A stretch of DNA of 64,000 nucleotides from Aselliscus stoliczkanus (Eukaryota; Chordata; Mammalia; Chiroptera; Hipposideridae), in assembly GCA_033961575.1 (NCBI GenBank), contig CM066738.1, positions 70,727,478-70,791,477 of the forward strand, given 5' to 3'. A program made the position numbers and the translations under genes. How positions within the stretch are numbered: position 1 is the stretch's first letter; each line of letters starts with the position of its first letter. Shown here piece after piece: positions 44,320-55,559 of the stretch. The notes beneath the pieces were generated by a model that did no database searches, was not told where the DNA came from, and saw only the letters and a program-made list of their open reading frames with translations.

Positions 44320-45320
44320 CATTCAACAAATATTTGTTGAGGACCTACTATGATCCAGGTACTATTCTAAGTTTTGGGGATAAAGTTTTAAACAAACAGA
44401 CCAAGTCTCTGTCCTTGTGAAATTTATAATCTAGTTGCAGGAGGAATATACAAACAATTATGCAATATGCTGGCTGGTGAGCTATGAGGGAAAAAAACAG
44501 TATTAGGAAATAAGGGATTGCCAGGTATTATTATTTTGTATGTGTTATAAAATGTGGTACTTTCACAGAAGCATGAAGAAAATGAGGGGATAAGCCATGT
44601 GAATATATGAAGAAACATGCCACACAAGGGTAAAACAGGTGCCAAGATCCTGAGGCAAAGTATGGTTGGCCTATCCATGGAAGAGCAAGGAGGCCAATGC
44701 AGCAAGAGCAAAGTGGATGAGGTGGAATGTGAAAGGGGTGGGGGGTTGATATAGGGCTTTGGAGGTCATTACAGAATGATTGGCTTTTATTCTGATTGAA
44801 ACAGAAAGTCACTGAAGGATTTTGAGCAGGGAGTCACATGAACAACTTGCATTTTTTTAAAATCATTCTGGGGAAGAGATGCAGTGGTGCTCGGGTAGAA
44901 GTGAGGAGGCCCGTTAGGAAGCTGGGCGAGAGACAATGATGGCCCAGATGAGGATGTAGCAGTGGGACTCCTGAAAAATGAAAAGATTCTAATTATATTT
45001 TGAACATAGACTTGACAAGATTAGATGGTGGGTTGGATATGTATATTGTGTTGTTGGAAAAGTCATGATGCATTTTTGCAATGAAAAACAGAAAAAATAC
45101 ATCATGACTTTTCCGACAATCCAATAGAATCAGAGAAAGTAAGGAGTCAAAATTGACTCCAAGGTTTTAGACCTGAACAACTTAAAGAAGGGAGTTGTCA
45201 TTTAACAAGACAAGGAGGATTGCAGGCTTGAGGTTGGAGAAAATTAAAATCTCAGTTTAGGGCATGTGAAGTTAAAGATATTTATTAAACATGTGGAGAT
45301 GTCAAGTAGGCAGTTGAATG
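44320..45320 (-). repeat. L2 LINE, antisense, first part (split copy)
   Basis: Begins with reversed L2 3' end 'caacaaatatttgttgagga' and continues 'ccttgtgaaatttataatct', 'ggtgccaagatcctgaggca', 'aaagtcactgaaggattttg', 'aatcattctggggaagagat', 'agtcaaaattgactccaagg' and 'gatgtcaagtaggcagttga'. It stops at 45320 and resumes at 46876, so the intervening 1.55 kb is an insertion. Confidence 0.78.
45044..45126. mobile_element. MADE1-like mariner MITE
   Basis: An 83-bp element made of two inverted arms: 'ttgttggaaaagtcatgatg' (left) and the reverse of 'catcatgacttttccgacaa' (right), with TA at both edges. A short non-complementary loop joins them. The size and design equal the human MADE1 MITE, but the terminal sequence is different. 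It sits in the L2 copy. Confidence 0.82.
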
Positions 45321-45783
45321 CAAGCAGCCCTTTCTCTGCACACATTTCAGTTACTATGGTTTCATTAAATAACACCAGTTCTCTAACAAATTCCATTACC
45401 CGCAGTACATTAACTGTGAGTAACTGCAAATAGTGCAACTTCGTTAATTCCTCAGTCCACAAACAACAGATACACATCATGATCAGTGACCAGTCACGTC
45501 ACTTCTTTCAGAGTCTGTCTGTGATTGGTTGCTGTATATCTCTTATTCATTTTCTGCAAACAGCATAGTGTGTCACTGTGTTGCCTCCTTGTTTCCCAGT
45601 GATAAACTCACATGACATTCCACTAGAATAAGAACTCAAAAGAAGCAATTGGCCAATAAAGATGAAAGTATAACAAAGGAAAAAGTGGTAACACTGAAAG
45701 TGAAATTAGAATCAAACATAAATGAAGTTATAGAAAGAACAGCTAACCTGGGAATGTTGTCCCATTCAAGAAACTACATGTAT

Positions 45784-46172
45784 GGGCCAGCAGAATGGCT
45801 CAGTTGGCTAAAAGCATGAGCTCTAAGCAACAGGGCCACCGGTTGGATTCCCAGATGGGCCAGTGAACTGCACCGGAGCTGAGCTGCTGCTGAGCTTACC
45901 AACAGGTGGCAGGATGGCTCAGCTGGTGAGAGCACGTGCTCCTAACAACAAGGTTGCCAGTTTGACTCCTGCATGGGATGGTGGGCTATGCCCACCTGCA
46001 ACTAAGAGTGAACACAGCAACTTTAGCTGAGTGGCCGTGAGCTGCCGACAGGTCTCTGGATGGCAACTGGACTTGGGAGCTGAACTAGCTGCACCCTCCA
46101 CACCTAAGATTGAAGAACAACTTGGTTGTTCCCTGTCCCCAATTCCCCAATAAAATCTTGAAAAAAAGAAAA
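45784..46172 (+). mobile_element. Composite tRNA-SINE (two heads)
   Basis: Head 1 'gggccagcagaatggctcag', head 2 'ggcaggatggctcagctggt', body 'ggacttgggagctgaactag', tail 'ccaattccccaataaaatct' and an A/G tail. Exact target duplication 'aagaaactacatgta' (45768-45782 and 46173-46187). Confidence 0.92.
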
Positions 46173-46189
46173 AAGAAACTACATGTACA

Positions 46190-46660
46190 GCCACGGGTGA
46201 AGGCAAGCTTATTGACACAAAGGAGGAAAATGGTTGTAACAAAAAAAATAAATGAAGGTGTCCTACAGGAGGTGATACTGGCAAAAAACACTTCACTTTG
46301 GAGAAACTCCTGGAGATATTTTACAACAATAAAAGCATAAAGGCTAATATGTTGGAACTTAATCCAGCCTTAGAAAGGACTATGACAATTCACAAGAGCA
46401 TAGAAAAGCCATACCATGATATATAACAAGAAAGCCATGACAGTTCAAATTACTCTCGACAAGTATTTCACTATGAAATAGAACACTAATTCTCAATGTT
46501 CCTAATGTTTTAAATTAGTGTAAACTAAATAAATAAATATTTGATTTTAAATATTAGTTTGTATTTTTTCATTTTCCTATACATTTACTGCTGACAGTAA
46601 GAGTTTTTAATTTTTGACAAAATTTTAAAAAGTTCCAGAACAATTATATGTTTTTCATTG
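46190..46660 (+). other. Interior of the pogo/Tigger-like relic
   Basis: Part of the transposon between its two SINEs. Apart from the transposase-like stretch at 46345-46410 it is AT-rich and unreadable. Confidence 0.45.
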
Positions 46661-46676
46661 ATCATTTAAAACACTA

Positions 46677-46794
46677 TTGCCGGCCAAGTGGCGCAGTGGT
46701 TAAGCGCTGGCTTGGGAAGCCAGTGGCCCTGGTTCGGATCCCACATGTGAGGGCCAGAGACACTGCCCTCTAAAAAATAAATAAATAAATAAAA
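46677..46794 (+). mobile_element. tRNA-derived SINE, head-only form
   Basis: 'ccggccaagtggcgcagtgg', 'ttaagcgctggcttgggaag', B-box-like 'ggttcggatccc', end 'gacactgccctct' and an (AAAT)n tail. Target duplication 'taaaacactat' (46666-46676 and 46795-46805). Confidence 0.92.
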
Positions 46795-46875
46795 TAAAAC
46801 ACTATGTATGCATAGTTTCAGCTCGCATGCTCATTTTTCCTGCCCCACATTGCTGTGCAAAGCAAGGACTGCATG

Positions 46876-47560
46876 TAGCTGTATGTAAATTTGGAGTATA
46901 GGAGAAGAGATCCAGACTGGAGACATAAATTTGGGAATTATTACTGGATAGGCAATATTCCAGGATGACATCACCTGGAGAGTGCATGTAGATAAAGAAA
47001 CGCTCTAAGGACTGATACCTAGGGAACTCCAATGATTAGAGATAAGAGAAAGGAGGAAGAATCAACAAAGAAGGCTGAGAGTGAGTCATGAGAGAAGGAG
47101 AACTGAGAGGTGTCCCAAAGCCAACAAGGGGTTTCAAGGGACAAGTAATCAACTATGCTGTTGGTTAGACAGGAGAGACAAGACCTAGGTATTGACCATT
47201 ATATTTGGCAATATGAAGGCTGCTGGTGCCTTGACAAGTGCTGCTCCAAGAGAGTCTGAATAGAGTGACTGCAATAGAGAATGGGAGGAACGAAAAATGG
47301 GACAACACTATAGGCAACCCCTCTGAGGAGATTTTCTGTAGGGCGTAGCTGGAATAGGCTGTAAGCCCAGGGAACTGTCTCTTTAAGGCTGACACTATCA
47401 CAGAGCCTTTGTAGCCGATAATTAACTAGCGTTAATGCCAGGAGATGTTGAAGCCAGGAGAAGAGACAGTTATTAAAAGAATGTCCTTGAAAGAGGGTGC
47501 TGCCTTATACTCAAGTGGGGTTTACCCTAGACAGGGACAGAGCCTAACAAGAGGGCCAGG
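46876..47560 (-). repeat. L2 LINE, antisense, second part of the split copy
   Basis: Continues from 45320 with 'gatccagactggagacataa', 'atttgggaattattactgga', 'ctaaggactgatacctaggg', 'tattgaccattatatttggc', 'tgccttgacaagtgctgctc' and 'agagaatgggaggaacgaaa'. The collinearity with the first part across the transposon is good. Confidence 0.75.
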
Positions 47561-47619
47561 CTCTAGACTTCTTCAGGATTCTGTTATCTCAACTATAAAG
47601 TGAGACTGGGCTAAACTGG

Positions 47620-47820
47620 AGTTTCTCAAAATGTGGTCCCCAGACCAGCAGCATTAGCATCACCTGCAAATTTATTAAAAATACAAATTCTCAGGCCTCA
47701 TTTAAGGCCTACTGAATCAGAAACTCTGAAGTGGGCCCAACAATCTATGCTTTAACAAGAATCCCTGGGGATTCGTATGCACCCTAAATTTAGAACCAAT
47801 GGACGAAATGATCTTTTAAG
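47620..47820 (+). repeat. MER5A-type hAT MITE
   Basis: 'gtttctcaaaatgtggtccc', 'cagaccagcagcattagcat', 'ctactgaatcagaaactctg' and 'caatctatgctttaacaaga' follow the MER5A consensus I recall. Both ends are present in degenerate form. Confidence 0.85.
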
Positions 47821-47824
47821 TTTC

Positions 47825-49230
47825 TTCTGGCTCTAACATCTGTGAATCTAGGCTTCAATAATATATTCTTGCCAATATCTATTTATAAGTTTTCATAATA
47901 CTAAAGTACTATTTTTGAATAAAACATTTATGAAACACATTGTTTTCTGATTTTTGTCAGTTATCAAAAGCCCAATGTCTGTGTTCAGTCGCCACAAACA
48001 ATAATGACAGTTACATATCTTAAAATCATGTTCATAATCATTTCCAACAAATCTTTTTCAAAGCAGAATATTCAACTTAGATTTGAGAGCATCAATAAAG
48101 TTTGTATGTTTTTCCTGTCATTTTTTAAAATAACATATGTACACTTTTTAATGAAACATCTTTGGGAATTGAAAGCTATTGCTCTCACGCTGTTTGGCAT
48201 TGCTTTGTCTTGCTTGAAGTGCATTATTCCCCAGGAGCAGAGCAGACAAGGAAAGACAGGTGACATTAATCCCGTCCCACACTGTTGTTTTTTGTGAACT
48301 TGGGTCTCTCCAGCCACACACTTGGAGGAAATTCTATACAAACAGAGGAAGCCAGACTCTTTCTGGGAGAACTTAGTAGCTGACTTACTACATTCGACAT
48401 TGATGCCTGCTAAAGATAAAACCTGGGAAAAGACCTCAGGTCCCATTCTCCATTGTTGCTGCCTGGGCCCAGTGTGTATGTCTGAGCTGTGCGCACATTT
48501 CCCTGGGTGGGGGGCGCCATCGGTGTGCAGCTGTCTGTGCAGGATTGCTGATGTTTACAGTAGCAAGTTAGTGCTGCTTTATGCCAAAGCATGTTGTTTC
48601 TTATTTTAAAGATGAGAACAATTCCTTCTCTCCCCAGTCCATTGTAATTTGGTTTACTAGGCTTTCAGGGGCAGGAAGCAGTAAATTACTAAAGAAAAAA
48701 CTGTAAATCTCACTAGGGTGTGCTCCTTGATTTGGGGAAGTGAAATAAAAGTCATAAAAGTCATAAGACACTTTCCTGAATCACTGTGTACACCTTTCTT
48801 GAAGCTCCAAGCACTACCTAGTTTGATGGTTCCAGAAAGCCAGCATTTAGCAAGCAGTAAGGATGCTGCTGGCTGAGGATAACACTCACTGCCAGCAAGC
48901 CTTCTCTCCATGGTTTCCCAGAGTCTTTTCCTTATTTAATTCCATATGTTAACATTGCATTCTCCCATCAGTGTCTGTAAAACAATGATGTGTTCGGGGT
49001 CGGGGGAGAGTAAATATTTCCTCAAACACAAAAGAAAAAGAGAAAAAGAAAGATTGACCATAAAGAAAAAATTATTTTCAAAGCACATCTATAGAAAGCC
49101 AGTATTAAAGAGAGGCCAGCAGATCTATAAAGAAGTTACCTACAATATAAATAAACCATCTACTTACTCATTCTATTCAACAAACCTTCCCTGAACACTG
49201 ACTGTTCCTGTCTGGCCCAGTCAGTCATCT
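47825..49230. other. Unique sequence, mixed composition
   Basis: No repeat recognised over 1.4 kb. 48300-48600 is locally GC-richer with ORFs on both strands (95, 124 and 60 codons) and no known protein. It is one of the larger repeat-free blocks in the window. Confidence 0.45.
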
Positions 49231-49239
49231 TCCTCTACT

Positions 49240-49560
49240 GCAGCGGTTCTCATGCCTAGCTATCCATTGGGGTCACCTAGAGAGCTTCAGAAGCGAAGAG
49301 GCCTGGGTCCTACCCCCAAGGATTCTGAGGATTTGTAAAAGCTCTCTTCAGGCGTTCACATATGCAGCCAAAGTGGAGGCACTGCTTTGCTGTCTCCCCA
49401 TCTTTTCCCCTCAGCTGCTTTTCTCCATCTCCCTTCAAGATCATTACCTCGGGTCTCCCCTTCCCTGGCAGAGGCTGAGATAATAAAGTCAGACCTGGTA
49501 CTTCTTAGAATACCAATTCCCAAATTGCCTGGTGTAAGAGTCACTGGGGCACTTACCAGA
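49240..49560 (+). repeat. MER20/MER5-type hAT MITE, split
   Basis: 49240-49350 reads 'gcagcggttctcatgcctag', 'attggggtcacctagagagc', 'ggcctgggtcctacccccaa', an old hAT MITE start. Weak traces ('accaattcccaaattgcctg') recur at 49510. The middle is unassigned. Confidence 0.5.
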
Positions 49561-49564
49561 TTAA

Positions 49565-50010
49565 TTCAGACTCACCTTTTAATTGTAATGACTAATAATT
49601 GCTAATAATATTGAAATTGATAAAATACATTATCTGAATTATCATAAATGAGCCAATTACTTTAAAACATTTTCTCAAATGAATGTTTCTGGTTTCTTAG
49701 ATTCTGTTTTCGGTAATATGTAAGAGCCTTAGAGAGTCTCAGCACCCACTCAAGAAATGAATGTTGCACTGAGTTCAATAATTAATAGATAATAATATCT
49801 GAAAACATAATAAACACTAATTAGAAGTTCAGAGTTAGAATGAACTTTAAAGATGACCTACTCCTACCATTAATCTGAATCACTATAAATCCCCAAATCA
49901 AGACCCAGTTTAGACATAAACACCCTCCAGTGACAGAAAACTCATTACCTCCCTAGGTCGCATTTCATCTTTGGTCAGCTCTGACTTAAAAATAAAAAAA
50001 ATCATTTATT
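49565..50010. other. AT-rich interval, no feature seen
   Basis: Leads up to the young L1. No element recognised. Confidence 0.4.
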
Positions 50011-50027
50011 GAAAAATCTATTTCCCT

Positions 50028-51551
50028 TGGACTGACACATGCAAAAAAATGAAACTGGACCACCTCCTTACGCCTTATACAAGAACAAATTCAAAATGGA
50101 TTAAAGACTTAAATGTAAGACCTGAAACCATAAAAACCCTAAAAGAAAATATAGGGAGTACATTTGCAGACATTACCCAGAGCAATATTTTTACTGATAC
50201 ATCCCTACAGGCAAGGGAAGTAAAAGAAAAAATGAACATATGGGATTATATCAGACTTAAAAGTTTTTTCACAACAAAGGAAGCCATCAATAAAACAAAA
50301 AGGAAGCCTACTGAATGGGAGAATATATTTGCCAACGATATATCTGATAAGGGGTTAATATCCAAAATTTATAAAACACTCATGAAACTCAACACCAAAA
50401 AAACAAACAACCCAATTAAAAAATGGGCAGAAGATATGAAGAGACATTTCTCTAAAGAGGACATACAGATGGCCAACAGGCATATGAAAAAAAGTTAAAC
50501 CTCACTGGTCATTAGGGAAATGCAAATAAAAACAACCATGAGATACCACCTCACTCCAGTCAGAATGGCTATCATCAATAAATCAACAAACAACAAATGC
50601 TGGCTGGGCTGTGGGGAAAAGGGGACCCTGCTGCACTATTGGTGGGATTGCAGATTGGTGCTGCCACTATGGAAATCAGTATGGAGGTATCTCAAAGAAC
50701 TGGAAATAGAGCGACCGTTTGACCCAGCAATTCCACTCCTAGGTATTTATCCTGAAAAAACCAAGACACTTATTCAAAAAAAGTTATGCACCCCGATGTT
50801 CATAGCAGCACAATTTACAATAGCTAAGACTTGGAAACAACCAAAATGCCCATCAGTAGATGACTGGATTAAGAAATTGTGGTATATTTATACAATGGAG
50901 TATTACTCCACTATAAAGAAGAATGCAATCGTACCATTTGCAATGATATGGATGGACCTAAAGACTATTATGTTAAGTGAAATAAGTCAGTCAGAGAAAG
51001 ACAAATACCATATGATCTAACTCATATGTGGAATCTGAAAAACTGTATGAATGAGCAAAGTAAACAGAAACTGTCTCATAGATATAGAGGAAAAATCAGG
51101 GTTGCTAATTGGGAGGGGGATGGGGATGAGGGAGAAGGGGAAGGGATTAGACAGCAAAAATAGGCAACTACAATATTGCCACTGGGATATGAAAAACAGT
51201 TTGGGGAATATAATTAATAATGTAAATATTCTGTGGAATGTCAGATGGTCATAGGTCTTGTTAGGGAGACCATTTCATGGATGGAGTAGAGGTTTGATCA
51301 CTGCACTGTATAACTAAAGCGGAGGTTGTATTCCTACTGTAATTGAATATATATAGATAGTCACGGGATGTGGATTATACTGTGGAAGAGAGTCAGAGGA
51401 AGAGTAATAGATATATATGATATGGGGGGAGAGTGGGGTGGCGAATTGGGGGTGGGGCGTTGTCACTTTAAGGGGTAAAACGTATAACTATTGCACTGTG
51501 TTGTACACCTGAAACTAATTAAAAATAAATAAATAAATTTAAAAAAAAAAA
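50028..51551 (+). mobile_element. Young 5'-truncated L1 with ORF2 end, 3' UTR and A-tail
   Basis: Carries the last part of L1 ORF2, from 50049 to the stop after 51017, in one frame broken by a single TAA at 50496-50498. Visible protein landmarks: '[20 protein letters not shown]', '[20 protein letters not shown]', and the C-terminal Cys/His segment '[18 protein letters not shown]' (C-x3-C-x7-H-x4-C), then '[17 protein letters not shown]'. The 3' UTR contains the G-rich tract at 51105-51145 and ends 'gttgtacacctgaaactaat' plus an A-rich tail. An exact 17-bp duplication 'gaaaaatctatttccct' (50011-50027, 51552-51568) bounds it. About 1.5 kb of a roughly 6 kb element; it cannot move by itself. The intact duplication and near-open frame make it the youngest LINE here. 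Confidence 0.95.
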
Positions 51552-51569
51552 GAAAAATCTATTTCCCTG

Positions 51570-52360
51570 TATTTCTTTTAATTAGAAACTTGAGGTCGTT
51601 TTGGAAAATTTTGAAGAATTTTAGAGACGATAGGACAGTTTATAGCAAGGACACAGTTTCTCTGCATGTTTAACTTACTGCATATACTAAAATGTCTAAT
51701 AGGTCGCACACAGCATGATGGCATTGTGTATACACTGGTAAGTGAATCACATTTCCTGCCCTCGATGTATGTGCAGTCTAATGACATACAGAATAAATCA
51801 GGAGTTAAATACTTTGTGACAGGTGATAAAACAGGTAAATGCAGGACCACAAGAGCTTATCAAACGGACACCTAATCAGAGGATGAACATTCCTGAGAAG
51901 TGACATCCAAGCTGAGGCTGAAGCATGAGTGACCCTAAGTCAGTTTTTGCATAGTATGAAATGGTTTTATCTTTTCTCCAATGCTGTGTTAAATTTCTCT
52001 TAACTAATGATAACTATGTATTTACTTTTACTTTTCAAAGCTTAAAACAAGCCAACACAAAAATGCAATTTCATATCTGATTTAAAGACTCTAGCACCTT
52101 CAATGTATTAGGACTGGGAGGAGGATGAAGGAAAGGGACAAGCATCTCTTTATTTTACTGGACACAGTAGTTCATGAGTTCCTCAGAGGGCCTTGCATGT
52201 CCTCCCCACCATATAGTCCCAGACACTTCCCCTCTTCCACCCTCACCCATTGGTCCATTCTACAACCTCCAAACCTGGTGCCCCTTGCCAACAGGTAGTC
52301 TTAATTAGGGTATTTGCAAGATGTCTTAATTCAGCTGCTTCTAATGGTGTCCATTATCCA
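51570..52360. other. Mostly unique, with an L2 fragment
   Basis: 51735-51945 has antisense L2 traces ('tttcctgccctcgatgtatg', 'gtgacaggtgataaaacagg'). The rest is unassigned. Confidence 0.4.
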
Positions 52361-52364
52361 GTCT

Positions 52365-53790
52365 GCAGGATACAAGGTCAACACACACATGGGGGAAAAA
52401 TTATATTTCTAAATACTAGGAACAAACAACTAAAAATCAAAATTTTAAAAGTAATATCACTTAGAATACCTTCCAAAAATTAAATACTCAGGTGCAAATT
52501 TAACAGGAATGTGAAGGCTCTGTGCTGAAAACTACAAAAATGCTAGTGAAATAAGACTAAATAAACAGAGACACATTCTGTGTTCACAAATTAGAAGACT
52601 CAATATACTTAAAGTGTCAATTTTCCCCAAATTGATCTATAGATATAACACAATTCCAATCAAAATCCTGGCAGAATCTTTTATAGATAAATACAAGCTT
52701 GTTCTGCAATTTATACAGAGAGGCAAAGCAATAACAGTAGCCAAAATAATTTTGAAAATGAAGAACAAAGTTGAAGAACTAATGTTACTGATTTTTAAAT
52801 TACTAATAAACATGGTAATTACAGCAATGCGATTATCAGAGAAGGGATGCAGCTATAAATTGAGGGAATAAAATTAAGATGCATGCAAATATAGTCAATT
52901 TATTTTTGAAAAATTTATGAAGAGATTCAAAGGAGAAAGAATATTATTTTCAACAAATGGTGGTTCAACACTTGGACATTCATATGCAGAAAATGAACCC
53001 CAAACTAAACCTTATGCTTTGTATAAAAATTAAATCAAAATGGATCATAGATCTGAATGTAAAACAGAAAACTATAAAGCATTTAGAATAAAACATAGGA
53101 GAAAATCTTTGATACCTCAGGTTAGGCAGAGAGTTCTTAAACATGACACTGAACACAGAATCTGCTTAAAAATTAAATAATTGAACTTATCACAAATTGA
53201 ACTTCATCACATCAAACATTAAAAAATCTTTCCTCTGAGATTCCTCATAAAGGTAAAAATAGAATTGCCATATGACCCAGCACTTCCACTCCTAAACATA
53301 TGCCAAAAGAACTGAAAGCAGAATCTCAAACAAATACTTAGATAGCCATGTTCACTGCAGCATTATTCACAATAGCCAAAAGGTGGAAACAGCACAAAGG
53401 GGCATCAAATGAATAAATAGACAAAATGTGGTGTATACAAACAATGGAATATTATAAAACCTTAAAAAGAAATGAAATTTTGATATGTACAACATGGATA
53501 AATCTTGAAAACATTATGTTTAGTGAAATAAGCCAGTCACAAATATTGTATAGTTCCACTTATACAAGGAACCTAGAATATGCAAATTTACAAAGACAGA
53601 AAGTAGAATAAAAGTTACCAGGGGTTGGGAGCAGGAGGAAATGTGGAGTTATAGTTTAATGGGTACAGAGTTTCTGTTTGAGGTGATGAAAAAGTTTTGG
53701 AAATAGGTAAAGGTGATGTGGTTGCACAACAGTGTTAATATAATAAATTGTGCACTTTAAAATGGTTAAAATAGATATATAGCTCCACAA
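52365..53790 (+). repeat. Old L1: ORF2 C-terminal part and 3' end
   Basis: 'gtcaattttccccaaattga', 'ttaaatcaaaatggatcata', 'tgacccagcacttccactcc', 'tgttcactgcagcattattc', 'ggtggaaacagcacaaaggg' and 'gtggtgtatacaaacaatgg' follow ORF2. The 3' end is 'ctttaaaatggttaaaatag'. A segment before 'gacccag' is missing (deletion at about 53230). Frames are broken. Confidence 0.88.
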
Positions 53791-53792
53791 TT

Positions 53793-54189
53793 ATTTTTTT
53801 TTAAGATTTTTATTGCGGAATTGGGGAAGGGAACAGTGTTGGGGAATTGAAGAAAGGAAACATTGTGTTTTTCCAGGACCCATCATCTCCAAGTCAAGCT
53901 GTTGTCCTTTCATCTTCGTTGTGAAGGGCACAAGCTTCACTCCAAGTCCAGTTGCTGCTTTCAATTTAGTTGCAGGGGCAGGGAGGTGCAGCCCACCAGC
54001 CCATGCAGGAGTCATCCAGGCAACCTTGTTATTAGGAGCACATGCTCTAACCAACTGAGCCATCCAGCCCCCCGTTGGCAGCTCACGGCTGCTCAGCTTG
54101 TGCGCAGCTCACTGGCCCATGTGGGAATTGAACCAGCAACCCTGTTACTCAGAGCTCCTTCTCTAACCAATTGAGTTACCCAGCTGGCC
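53793..54189 (-). mobile_element. Composite tRNA-SINE, antisense, with extra 'tccaggaccc' module
   Basis: Reversed tail 'aagatttttattgcggaatt', then a module 'gtgtttttccaggacccatc' that is absent from the other copies here, 'caagtcaagctgttgtcctt', two reversed heads ('ctaaccaactgagccatcca' and 'ctaaccaattgagttaccca'), ending 'cagctggcc'. The flanks share 'ctccacaatt' with preceding 'atat' (about 53780-53791 and 54193-54205). Confidence 0.87.
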
Positions 54190-54204
54190 TTATATCTCCA
54201 CAAT

Positions 54205-55555
54205 TTAAAAAGGAAAGAATAGAGGAAGAAAACCTTTCTTCTATGAAAACCACTGTTAAAAGAATGAAAGGACAAAATATAGACTGGGAGAAAATATTTT
54301 GCAAATCACATACCGTTAAAAGACTTGTATCCAGAATATATAAAGAGTTCTCAAAACTTAACAGTAGGGGGGAAAAGCAATAAAAAATGGGTAAAATATT
54401 TCAACAGATACTTCATCCAAGAAAATACAGAATGTCAAATAAACTCATGGAAAACAGCTCAACATCATTAGCCATTAGGCAAATGCAATTAAAACCACAA
54501 TAAGATATCACTACAGACCTATTAGGATCACTAAAATAAAAAATCATAAGAACACCAAGTACTTGATGGAACAACTGAAATGCTCATATGTTACTATTGG
54601 GAATTCAAAATGGCACAGCCACTCTGGAAAACAGGCAGTTTCTTATGAAATTAAACATATATTTATTATATGACCCATCATGGACACACTTAGTTATTTA
54701 TCCTAGAGAAATAAAAATTTTATTCACCCCAAAACCTGTACATAAATGTTTATAGCAGCTCTATTCATAATCACTAAATCTGGAAACAACCCAAATGTAT
54801 GTACTTCAATGGGTAAATGGATAAAAAAAAAAAATGCAGTGCATCCATCCAATGGAACACTACTAACCAACGGAAAAGAACCAACTATTGATACTATATT
54901 TGTTGTAGGCTACTATAACATATACCATAGACTGGATGGCATAAATAACAGACATTTATTTCTCACAGCTCTGGAGGCTGGAAAGTCCAAATTTAAGGTG
55001 TTGGCAGATTTAGTTCTTGGTAAAGTACTATCCCACAAGGCAGAGAGGGAGCACTGGTGTCTCTTCCTCTTCTTATAAAGGCACTAATTCCATTATGGGG
55101 GTTCTACCCTCATGACCTCATTTAAATCTAATTATCTCCTAAAATCCCCACATCCAAATACTATCACAGTGGAGGTTAGGGCTTCAAAGTACAAATCTTA
55201 GGGGGACACAAACATTCAGTCCATAACAAATACATACAATAATATGAATGAATATGAAAGGCATTATGCTCAGTGAAAGAATCCAGTCTCAAAAGGCCTC
55301 CATGTGTATGATATTGTGGAAAAGGCAAAACTATAGGGACTAAGAACAGATCATGGTTGCTGGGGAGCAGGGATGGGGGAAAACATGACAGCAAAGAGAC
55401 AGCACAAGAAGTATTTTGTCTGATAGAACTGTCCTGTACCCTGATTGTGATAGTTATTGCATACATTTACATGTGTTAAAACTCCTAGAGCTGTACACCC
55501 CTCCCCGCCAAAAGTCGATTTCACTGTATGTTAATTTAAAATTAAATTAAAAGAT
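54205..55555 (+). repeat. Second old L1: ORF2 end and 3' UTR, with an insertion
   Basis: 'agactgggagaaaatatttt', 'gtatccagaatatataaaga', 'aacatcattagccattaggc', 'gccactctggaaaacaggca', 'tctggaaacaacccaaatgt' follow ORF2. After the insert at 54905-55228 it resumes 'atacaataatatgaatgaat' and ends with the 3' UTR ('catttacatgtgttaaaact'). It lies in the same orientation as the previous copy but repeats its ORF2 region, so it is a separate insertion. Confidence 0.85.
54905..55228 (+). repeat. Interspersed repeat, 'ctggaggctggaaagtcc' family
   Basis: 'gtaggctactataacatata', 'cagacatttatttctcacag', 'ctctggaggctggaaagtcc', 'gtgtctcttcctcttcttat', 'ccctcatgacctcatttaaa', 'acaaacattcagtccataac' are landmarks of a common mammalian repeat that I do not name. 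It interrupts the L1. Confidence 0.75.
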
Positions 55556-55559
55556 GGCA

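Larger units (their letters stand above)
45321..46875 (+). mobile_element. pogo/Tigger-like transposon relic, carrying two SINEs
   Basis: Outer ends 'caagcagccctttctctgca' and the reverse of 'tgtgcaaagcaaggactgca' are degenerate inverted repeats. At 45690-45770 a frame reads like the N-terminal helix-turn-helix of Tigger transposases (a K-rich 'TLKVKLES' start). At 46345-46410 'ANMLELNPALERTMTIHKSI' resembles the central region of the same proteins. Much is deleted between them, and SINEs at 45784-46172 and 46677-46794 split it. It inserted into the antisense L2 whose halves flank it. No TA duplication is certain. Confidence 0.65.

Noticed and set aside
48072..48446. 124-codon minus-strand ORF as a gene
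   Set aside because: No family recognised; an overlapping plus-strand ORF of similar length suggests chance.
50049..51020. Two adjacent ORFs (149 and 166 codons) as host genes
   Set aside because: They are one L1 ORF2 end split by a stop, bounded by a target duplication.
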